Below, piece by piece: positions 31,405 through 39,125 of a DNA stretch of 39,125 bases (position 1 is the first letter of the stretch; each line of letters begins with the position of its first letter). The position numbers and the translations under genes are program-made. The stretch lies in the NCBI RefSeq assembly GCF_030693485.1, contig NZ_JAUYAN010000299.1:1-39125 (forward strand). The letters run 5' to 3'. Under the pieces are notes generated by a model, which saw nothing but the letters and a program-made list of their open reading frames with translations, did no database searches and was not told the DNA's origin. Origin of the DNA: Bradyrhizobium sp. (GTDB taxonomy: Bacteria; Pseudomonadota; Alphaproteobacteria; Rhizobiales; Xanthobacteraceae).

Positions 31405-33003
31405 ATGCGGAGCGTGCGTGCGCTTACGGCCGTGGCGTTGTCTTTGTTTGCGGCTTCCAACGTCGCCGCGTTGGCTGCCGAGCCCAAAAAGGGCGGCATC
31501 CTGAAGGTCTATCACCGCGACAGCCCGGCCAGCGCCTCGATCCATGAGGAGGCGACCTATTCGGTCAACATCCCCTTCATGCCGATCTTCAACAACCTCG
31601 TGATGTACAAGCAGGACGTGGCGCAAAACTCCATGGACTCGATCGTCCCTGACCTCGCCGAGAGCTGGGCCTGGAGCGATGACAAGAAGAAGCTCAGCTT
31701 CAAGCTCCGGCAGGGCGTCAAATGGCACGACGGCAAGCCGTTCACTTCCGCCGACGTCAAGTGCACCTTCGACATGCTGATGGGCAAGTCGCAGCAGAAA
31801 TTTCGCAAGAACCCGCGTAAGTCCTGGTACGACGAAGTCGTCGACGTCACGCCGAGCGGCGACTTCGAGGTCGCATTCAACCTGAAGCGGTCGCAGCCGG
31901 CGCTGCTGGCATTGCTGGCGTCCGGCTATACGCCCGTGTACCCCTGCCACGCCTCGCCCGGCGACATGCGCACCAAGCCGATCGGCACGGGTCCGTTCAA
32001 ATTCGTCGAGTTCAAGGCCAACGAATCCATCAAGATCACGCGCAACCCGGACTACTGGAAGAAGGGCCTGCCGCATCTCGACGGCATCGAATATACCATC
32101 ATCACCAACCGGTCGACCGCGATCCTCGGCTTCATTTCCGGCCAGTTCGACATGACGTTCCCGACCGAGGTGTCGATTCCGCTGCTCAAGGAAGTAAAGA
32201 CGCAGGCGCCGAAGGCAGTGTGCGTCGTCGAACCGGTCAACGTCTCCACCAACATCATCGTCAATTCCTCCTCGCCGCCGTTCGACAACCTCGATATTCG
32301 CCGGGCGATGGCAATGGCGCTCGACCGCAAGGCCTTCGTCTCGATCCTGTTCGAAGGCCAGGCCGATATCGGCGGCACCATGCTTCCCGCGCCGGGCGGG
32401 CTATGGGCCATGCCAAAGGAGATGCTGGAGAAGATTCCGGGCTACGGCCCCGACATCAACGCCAACCGGGACGAAGCCCGCAAGCTGATGGCGAAAGCGG
32501 GCTACGGGCCGGAGAAACGCCTCGTGGTCAAGGTCGCCACGCGCAATATTCCGATCTACCGCGATCCCGCCATCATCCTGATCGACCAGCTCAAGAGCAT
32601 CCATATCGACGGCGAGCTTGAAGTGGTCGAAACCGCCAACTGGTTCTCCAAGGTAGCGCGCAAGGATTATGCGCTCGGCCTCAACCTGACCGGCAATGCG
32701 GTCGACGATCCCGACCAGTCGTTCTACGAGAATTATTCCTGCGGCTCGGAGCGGAACTACACCAACTATTGCAACAAGGACATCGAGAAGCTGTTCGGCG
32801 AGCAGTCCGCCGAGACCGACGTCGCCAAGCGCAAGAAGCTGGTCTGGGAGATCGACAAGAGGCTTCAGGAGGACGTTGCCCGTCCCATTATCTATCACAG
32901 CCGCATGGGCTCGTGCTGGCAGCCCCACGTCAAGGGCGTCACCATCATGGTGAACAGCTCCTACAACGGCTACCGGTACGAGGATTTGTGGATGGACAAG
33001 TAA
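31405..33003 (+). CDS. Peptide/nickel-type ABC transporter substrate-binding protein (SBP_bac_5)
   Basis: A 532-residue periplasmic receptor with a Sec signal (cleavage near ALA at about 24). The mature protein begins EPKKGGILKVYHRDSPAS, followed by PDLAESWAWSDDKKKLSFKLRQGVKWHDGKPF, the core motif of family-5 binding proteins. Start ATG 31405 has GGGAGGGG upstream; the longer frame adds a stretch without signal-peptide character. It heads a Dpp-type set (SBP-B-C-D-F) placed directly after BKACE. Family-5 receptors bind peptides but also opines, glycine betaine-like and other small solutes, so the ligand is open. A perfect hairpin follows its stop. Confidence 0.92.
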   Translation: MRSVRALTAVALSLFAASNVAALAAEPKKGGILKVYHRDSPASASIHEEATYSVNIPFMPIFNNLVMYKQDVAQNSMDSIVPDLAESWAWSDDKKKLSFKLRQGVKWHDGKPFTSADVKCTFDMLMGKSQQKFRKNPRKSWYDEVVDVTPSGDFEVAFNLKRSQPALLALLASGYTPVYPCHASPGDMRTKPIGTGPFKFVEFKANESIKITRNPDYWKKGLPHLDGIEYTIITNRSTAILGFISGQFDMTFPTEVSIPLLKEVKTQAPKAVCVVEPVNVSTNIIVNSSSPPFDNLDIRRAMAMALDRKAFVSILFEGQADIGGTMLPAPGGLWAMPKEMLEKIPGYGPDINANRDEARKLMAKAGYGPEKRLVVKVATRNIPIYRDPAIILIDQLKSIHIDGELEVVETANWFSKVARKDYALGLNLTGNAVDDPDQSFYENYSCGSERNYTNYCNKDIEKLFGEQSAETDVAKRKKLVWEIDKRLQEDVARPIIYHSRMGSCWQPHVKGVTIMVNSSYNGYRYEDLWMDK

Positions 33004-33004
33004 T

Positions 33005-33029
33005 CTTCTGCCGCGCATCGCGGCAGAAG
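33005..33029 (+). terminator. Perfect hairpin after the SBP_bac_5 gene
   Basis: Arms CTTCTGCCGCG (33005-33015) and CGCGGCAGAAG (33019-33029) with a 3-nt loop start right after the stop codon. No U-tract follows. Such hairpins after a receptor gene often protect its mRNA 3' end and lower expression of the downstream permeases. Confidence 0.65.
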
Positions 33030-33114
33030 CCCTCCAGCCTCTAATCCTTGCACGTCTTCCGATCGCAGGACCTCTATCCGCGCTCGCGGAATACGCGCTG
33101 ACAGGAGTATCCCG

Positions 33115-34062
33115 TTGTTTGCCTATATCGTGCGGCGCCTCGTTTTGATGCTCGTGACCCTGTTCGGGATCTCGGTGATCATCTTTGTGCTGCTGCGCAT
33201 CGTGCCCGGCAACATCGTCGACATCCTGTTCGACGCCGCGGGCTTCGTCGACCAGGCCGACAAGGCGAACCTGGAGAAGGAGCTCGGACTCGACCAGCCG
33301 ATCTTCGTGCAATATGTGAAATGGATCGGCGGGCTGCTGCAGGGCGACCTCGGCTATTCCTATGTGTCCGAGAAACCCGCGCTGCAGGAAATATTGCCGC
33401 GGATTCCGATCACCGCGAAGCTGGCGGCCCTGGCGCTGCTGTTCTCCGCGTCGATCGGCATTCCGCTCGGCGTCATCAGCGCAGTGAAACAAGGCACCCG
33501 GCTCGATTACGCGCTGCGCGTCGTCAGCCTGAGCGGCCTGTCGCTGCCGTCGTTCTGGCTCGGGCTGTTGATCCTGATGGCCTCGGTCTCGATGTTCGGA
33601 ACCATGCCGATCTTCAACCCGAATCCGGCAACCTGGACCGAGGCGTTCGCGATCTACGCCGTCCCGGCGATGGCGGTCGGCTTTCGCAGCGCCGCGCTGA
33701 CCATGCGGATCACCCGCTCCTCGATGCTTGAAATACTGCGGCAGGATTACATCCGCACCGCCCGCGCCAAGGGCGCGTCCGAAGCCTCCGTCAACTATCA
33801 CCACGCGCTGAAGAACGCCGTGCTGCCGGTCATCACCGTGATCGGCATCGAGGCGGCGTTTCTGATCGGCGGCCTGATCGTCACCGAGACCGTGTTCAAC
33901 ATTCCGGGCGTCGCCCGCTTCCTGGTCGAGGCGATCCGCTGGCGCGACTATCCGATCGTCCAGAACCTGGTGATGCTGATCGCCCTGGTCGTGGTGGTCA
34001 CCAACTTCACGGTCGACATGCTCTACGCCGCGATCGATCCACGCATCCGCTACACGGATTAG
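33115..34062 (+). CDS. ABC transporter permease, DppB type
   Basis: A 315-residue membrane protein of the binding-protein-dependent transport family, starting FAYIVRRLVLMLVTLFGISVIIFVLLRIVPG, the DppB/OppB signature. The coupling motif is RTARAKGASEASVNYHHALKNAVLPV near residues 220-240. The start is TTG at 33115, well supported by AGGAG 7 nt upstream, which gives the usual N-terminal helix. It forms the membrane channel with the DppC-type gene that follows 9 nt later. Confidence 0.92.
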   Translation: MFAYIVRRLVLMLVTLFGISVIIFVLLRIVPGNIVDILFDAAGFVDQADKANLEKELGLDQPIFVQYVKWIGGLLQGDLGYSYVSEKPALQEILPRIPITAKLAALALLFSASIGIPLGVISAVKQGTRLDYALRVVSLSGLSLPSFWLGLLILMASVSMFGTMPIFNPNPATWTEAFAIYAVPAMAVGFRSAALTMRITRSSMLEILRQDYIRTARAKGASEASVNYHHALKNAVLPVITVIGIEAAFLIGGLIVTETVFNIPGVARFLVEAIRWRDYPIVQNLVMLIALVVVVTNFTVDMLYAAIDPRIRYTD

Positions 34063-34071
34063 GAGTAAGCG

Positions 34072-34964
34072 TTGGCCGTCATCAACTACGATAGCGAATT
34101 GCGACGCGCCGGCGCCCATTCGACGCATGGCTGGCGCAAGCTGACATACCTGGCACAGCGCCATCTGCTCGGCGCGATCGGCCTCGTCATCATGGTGCTG
34201 TTCGTGCTGGCCGCCGTGCTGGCCGATTTCATCGCCCGTTACGATCCGCTCTCCGTCGATTCCCTGCAGCGCCTGGCGCCGCCCAGTGCCCAGCACTGGC
34301 TGGGGACCGACTCGTTCGGCCGCGACGTCTGGAGCCGGATCATCCACGGCGCCCGCATCTCGCTCGCCGTCGGCGTCGGCTCCACCCTGCTCGGCTCGTC
34401 GATCGGCGTGATCGTCGGCCTCGCCTCCGGCTACCTGTCCGGCTGGGTCGATCTGGTGTTCCAGCGCATCACCGATATCCTGCAGGCGCTGCCGCTCCTG
34501 GTGCTGGCGCTGGTCATGACCGCGGCGCTGGGGCCGTCGCTGCCGAACGTGATTATCGCGATCGCAATCCCGCTGATCCCGACCGTCGCCCGCGTGATCC
34601 GAGCCAACACGCTGGCGCTGCGCGAGCTGCCGTTCATCGAGGCGGCGAAGTCGGTCGGCATGAGCGAAACCCGCATCGCGCTGCGCCATGTGCTGCCCAA
34701 CACGCTGGCGCCGCTAATCGTGCTGATGACGGCGCAGCTCGGCTCGACCATTCTCACCGAGGCCTCGCTGTCGTTCCTCGGCCTCGGCATTCCCGAACCC
34801 TATCCGTCATGGGGCCGCATGCTGTCGGAATCGGCGGCGGAGTATGTTCGCACCGCGCCGTGGCTGGTGATCTTCCCCGGGGTTGCGATCAGCCTCGCGG
34901 TATTCGGAACCAATCTGTTCGGCGACGCGCTGCGCGACATCCTCGATCCGAGGCAGCGCGGCTG

Positions 34965-34965
<1 letters not shown>
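34072..34965 (+). CDS. ABC transporter permease, DppC type
   Basis: A 297-residue membrane protein with the DppC/OppC signature: a first helix at about 35-60, then [24 protein letters not shown]. The coupling segment is [21 protein letters not shown] near 190-210. The start is TTG at 34072, with AGGAG overlapping the previous stop codon region. Its stop overlaps the next ATG (TGATG), so translation is coupled to the DppD-type ATPase. Confidence 0.92.
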
Positions 34966-35974
<1,009 letters not shown>

Positions 35975-35978
<4 letters not shown>

Positions 35979-36967
35979 CGGAGGCAACACCGCTGCTCGA
36001 GGTCACCGACCTCGTCAAACATTATGCGGTGCGCGGCGGGGTGCTGCGCCGCCGCGTCGGCACCGTGCATGCCGTCGATGGCGTCAGCTTTACGGTCGGC
36101 GTCGGCGAAACGCTGGGAATGGTCGGGGAATCCGGCTGCGGCAAATCAACGGTGGCGCGCGCCATCCTGCGGCTGGTCGAGCCGACCAGCGGCAGCATCC
36201 AGCTCAACGGCCTCGACATCACCCATCTCGGCAAGGCCGATTTGCGCGAGCACCGGCGCTCGATGCAGATCATCTTTCAGGACCCGTTCGCCTCGCTCAA
36301 TCCGCGCATGACGGCGGGCGATATCGTCGGCGAGCCGCTCAGCGTCCATGGCCTCGCGACCGGAGAGAAGCGGCGCGAGCGGGTTGCCGAACTGTTCGAT
36401 CAGGTCGGCTTGCGGGCCGACCAGATGCAGAACTACCCGCATCAGTTCTCCGGCGGCCAGCGCCAGCGCATCTGCATCGCGCGCGCGCTGTCGCTCGGCC
36501 CCGATTTGATCGTGTGCGACGAGCCGGTATCGGCGCTCGACGTCTCGATCCAGGCCCAGGTCATCAACCTCCTGATCGATCTGCAGCGCAGACACGGTTT
36601 TTCATACCTGTTTATCGCGCACGACCTCGCCGTCGTCGCCCATATCAGCCACCGCGTCGCCGTGATGTATCTTGGCCGCATCGTCGAGATCGCGGAAAAG
36701 GCCGAACTGTTCGCCAACCCGAGGCATCCCTACACGCAGGCCCTGCTGGCCTCGGTGCCGGTAGCCGATCCGAAAAAGAAGACGCTGAAGCCGATGATCG
36801 ACGGCGACGTGCCGAGCCCGATCAATCCTCCCTCCGGCTGCGCGTTCCACACCCGCTGCCGCTACGTGATGGACCGCTGCAAGGTAGACACGCCTGTTCT
36901 GGCGGAAGCCGGGACCAGGCACCAGGTGGCGTGCTGGCTCAATGAGGGCACGGGGCGGACGTTGTAA
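35975..36967 (+). CDS. ABC transporter ATP-binding protein, DppF type
   Basis: A 330-residue ATPase pairing with the DppD-type subunit. Walker A is GESGCGKST at 51-59, the signature is FSGGQRQR, Walker B is [12 protein letters not shown], and the H-loop is IAHDLAVV. The C-terminal Cys motif ([15 protein letters not shown] ... ACW) matches its partner. It overlaps dppD by 4 nt and closes the plus-strand operon. A repeat element lies immediately after its stop and separates it from the convergent carboxylase gene. Confidence 0.93.
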
Positions 36968-36973
36968 AATCCA

Positions 36974-37117
36974 TCGTCGTCCCTGCGAAAGCAGGGACCC
37001 ATAGCCACAGGGCGTCGTGGTTACGATTGGTCGTCGAACAGTTTGCTGGAAATCGAGAGATCACGCGGTATGGGTCCCGGCTCAGCGCTCGCTACGCTCG
37101 CTTGGCCGGGACGACGA
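36974..37117. repeat. Intergenic palindromic repeat between convergent genes
   Basis: Nested inverted arms: TCGTCGTCCC (36974-36983) with GGGACGACGA (37108-37117), and GGGACCCATA (36994-37003) with TATGGGTCCC (37069-37078). The left part forms a GNRA-capped hairpin, CCCTGC-GAAA-GCAGGG (36981-36996). Dispersed copies of this type are typical of Bradyrhizobium-like genomes (from memory). It sits between two converging stop codons and may end both transcripts. Confidence 0.85.
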
Positions 37118-37124
37118 GGGTTTG

Positions 37125-39101
37125 TTACGCTCCCGCCTCGATCTCGACCACGATCTTCCCGGTCGTCACCTGCTCACCCTCCGCAACATCGATCGCGGAG
37201 ACGGTGCCTGCGATCCCTGCGGTATGCACATGCTCCATCTTCATCGCTTCCAGCGTCATCACGGGCTGACCGACCTCGACCTTCTCGCCCGGCTTGACCA
37301 GCACCGCGACGACGCGGCCGTTCATCGCGGCGCGGACCTTGCCATCGCCGCCGTTTGACGCCGCGGTGGTCGGCGCCGCCAGGGTCAGGTCACGGACCGC
37401 CAGCGTGACGCCACGGTGGAGCATGAACAGCCGGTCGCCATCACGCAGGAATCTGGCGGATTCCATCACGCCGTTGCTGCTGAAGCGAACGGTATCGCCG
37501 TCGATCGCGTGGATTTCGATCCGGTATGCCATGTTTTCAAGGGTAGCAAGATAGCCGCCATCACGCTCGCGGCCGACTTCGAGTTCGTGGATGGCATGAT
37601 CGAGTTCGACGCGGACCGGCACCGGAAAACTCGCTGCCAGCGTCCGTCCGCCGCGCCATGGCTGCGCAAAGGGATCGCTGACGTAGAGCAGCACCGCCGC
37701 CAGCGCCGCCTCGGATGCCGCATCGGCGCGCGGCGCCAGCAGCTCGTCGCGATGCTGCCCGATGAACGCCGTGGTCGCTTCGCCCTTGGCGAACGCCGGA
37801 TGTGCCAGGCAGGCGGCGAGAAAGGCCAGATTGGTGGTGACGCCGAACACGGCGGTCTGTTCGAGGCCATGAATCAGCTGCCGCCGCGCCGCGTCGCGGC
37901 TTTCGCCGTGGCTGATCAGCTTGGCGATCATCGAATCGTAGAACGGCGGAATGTCCGAGCCCGACTGCAGCGCGTGCTCGACGCGGATTTCGCCGGGCAT
38001 CTGCCACAGCGCCATGCGGCCGGATTGCGGCATGAAGTCGTGGCCGGCGTCTTCCGAGCACAGCCGCACCTCAATGGCATGACCCGTGAATGTGATGTCT
38101 TCCTGCTCCAGGCCGAGCGGCGCGCCACTGGCTACCCGCAATTGCAATTCGACCAGATCGAGCCCGGTAATCGCCTCGGTGACGGGATGCTCGACCTGCA
38201 GCCGCGTATTCATTTCCATGAAGTAGAATTCGCCGGATGTATCGAGCAAGAATTCGAGCGTGCCCGCGCCCTCATAGCCGATCGATTGGACGGCGGCGAC
38301 CGCGACCGCGCCCATCCGCGCCCGCAATGGCACCGACACCGCCGGCGACGGCGCTTCCTCGATCAGCTTCTGGTGCCGGCGCTGCACCGAACAGTCGCGC
38401 TCGCCGAGATGGACGGCGTTGCCATGGCGGTCCCCGAACACCTGGATTTCGATGTGGCGGGGATCGGCGATGGCGCGCTCCAGGATCACGGTGGGATCGC
38501 CGAACGCGCCCTGCGCTTCCGAACGCGCGCTGCGCAGCGCATCCGGAAATGCTGTGGCATCCGCGACCAGCCGCATGCCGCGTCCGCCGCCGCCGGCGAC
38601 CGCCTTGATCATGACGGGAAAGCCGATCCTGTTTGCTTCGGCCAGCATCACGGCGTCGCTCTGGTCGGCGCCCTGATAACCGGGCACACAGGGCACGCCG
38701 GCCGCCAGCATGATCTCCTTGGCGCCTGCCTTGTTGCCCATCGCCCTGATGGAATCAGGCGACGGCCCGATGAACACCAGGCCGGCATCGCGGCACGCTT
38801 GCGCAAGGTCCTCATTCTCGGCGAGGAAGCCGTAGCCGGGATGCACCGCATCGGCGCCGCTGGCCTGAGCCGCCGCGATGATCGCCTCGATCTTCAGGTA
38901 GGATTGCGACGGCAGCGCCTCGCCGATGCGGATGGCCTCGTCCGCCTCGCGCACATGCAAGGCATCGCGATCCGCGTCGGAATAGACCGCGACCACGCCA
39001 TAGCCGAGACGGCGCGCGGTGCGCATGATCCGCAGCGCGATCTCGCCGCGATTGGCGATCAGGATTTTCGAGAACGGCGTCGACGTCATCTGAACCTTCA
39101 T
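37125..39101 (-). CDS. Acetyl/propionyl/methylcrotonyl-CoA carboxylase alpha subunit (biotin carboxylase-BCCP)
   Basis: A 658-residue subunit. Biotin carboxylase domain at about 8-455: FSKILIANRGEIALRIMRTA at the N-terminus, the ATP-grasp glycine loop AVAGGGGRGM, and FMEMNTRLQVEHPVTE. A linker domain follows, and a C-terminal biotinyl domain with Lys621 in EAMKM. It carboxylates biotin and hands it to a carboxyltransferase beta subunit, which should lie upstream outside the window. Propionyl-, acetyl- and methylcrotonyl-CoA types cannot be told apart by eye. Start ATG 39101 overlaps an upstream TGA (ATGA); ATG 39089 with AAGG before it is equally possible. Confidence 0.9.
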   Translation of the reverse strand: MKVQMTSTPFSKILIANRGEIALRIMRTARRLGYGVVAVYSDADRDALHVREADEAIRIGEALPSQSYLKIEAIIAAAQASGADAVHPGYGFLAENEDLAQACRDAGLVFIGPSPDSIRAMGNKAGAKEIMLAAGVPCVPGYQGADQSDAVMLAEANRIGFPVMIKAVAGGGGRGMRLVADATAFPDALRSARSEAQGAFGDPTVILERAIADPRHIEIQVFGDRHGNAVHLGERDCSVQRRHQKLIEEAPSPAVSVPLRARMGAVAVAAVQSIGYEGAGTLEFLLDTSGEFYFMEMNTRLQVEHPVTEAITGLDLVELQLRVASGAPLGLEQEDITFTGHAIEVRLCSEDAGHDFMPQSGRMALWQMPGEIRVEHALQSGSDIPPFYDSMIAKLISHGESRDAARRQLIHGLEQTAVFGVTTNLAFLAACLAHPAFAKGEATTAFIGQHRDELLAPRADAASEAALAAVLLYVSDPFAQPWRGGRTLAASFPVPVRVELDHAIHELEVGRERDGGYLATLENMAYRIEIHAIDGDTVRFSSNGVMESARFLRDGDRLFMLHRGVTLAVRDLTLAAPTTAASNGGDGKVRAAMNGRVVAVLVKPGEKVEVGQPVMTLEAMKMEHVHTAGIAGTVSAIDVAEGEQVTTGKIVVEIEAGA

Positions 39102-39125
39102 GGCCGCGCGACCGAGAACTGCATG
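39098..39125 (-). CDS. Possible C-terminal tail of an upstream gene (partial)
   Basis: On minus from the right edge, the frame ending at TGA 39100-39098 reads QFSVARP-stop and overlaps the carboxylase ATG as ATGA, a common sign of a coupled upstream gene. Fewer than ten codons are visible, so no identity can be given. Confidence 0.25.

Noticed and set aside
32401..34689. 762-codon minus-strand open frame opposite the Dpp permeases
   Set aside because: Same composition artefact; the plus-strand genes have complete family motifs and ribosome sites.
34809..34964. Upstream extension of the DppD-type gene
   Set aside because: It lies inside the DppC-type coding sequence in another frame and lacks ATPase-family residues.

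Overview
The window is a chromosomal segment of a high-GC alphaproteobacterium. Codon third positions are strongly G/C, genes are dense, and the intergenic palindromic repeats (563-687, 25713-25800, 36974-37117) look like those I associate with Bradyrhizobium/Rhodopseudomonas-type Rhizobiales. That placement is inference from style and gene content, not from a marker gene. I saw no rRNA, tRNA, CRISPR array, insertion sequence or prophage.

Left part (1-6830). A DapA-like lyase cut by the window edge and an MFS transporter lie on the minus strand. Divergent from them is a tightly overlapping plus-strand set: a LolD/AttE-type ATPase, a double-FtsX permease and a Tat-exported AttH/CrtC-like lipocalin protein, followed by a MAPEG membrane protein. 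Together the first three resemble the AttEFGH class of ABC systems, with the two permeases fused.

Middle left (6847-14167). An AraC regulator and an orphan branched-chain-amino-acid-type binding protein are on minus. The divergent plus operon encodes an AidB-like acyl-CoA dehydrogenase, a maleylacetate-reductase-like dehydrogenase and an acyl-CoA ligase. A frameshifted gene remnant (9295-9460) sits in the divergent gap.

Centre (14291-22728). Single genes: a KefB-type antiporter, a response-regulator/HWE-kinase fusion, a transglutaminase-like protein, a spermidine-synthase-like protein, a PHB-depolymerase-family esterase with an FnIII domain, a SAM methyltransferase, a nucleoside-phosphorylase-like protein, and a DsrE-family protein preceded by a well-formed FixK/FNR box.

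Right part (22756-36967). This is a coherent catabolic island. An SDR oxidoreductase and an FCD-type GntR regulator on minus diverge from a long plus-strand gene set: a Tat-type HAAT binding protein, LivH, a LivM-LivG-LivF triple fusion, a 3-hydroxyacyl-CoA-dehydrogenase-like enzyme, a BKACE (beta-keto acid cleavage enzyme) and a complete Dpp-type transporter (SBP-B-C-D-F). A perfect palindrome in the divergent gap is a candidate GntR operator. The simplest reading is import of a beta-hydroxy acid, oxidation to the beta-keto acid, and acetyl-CoA-dependent cleavage. The carnitine pathway is the known precedent, but the substrate here is unknown. The window ends with a biotin-dependent carboxylase alpha subunit on minus.
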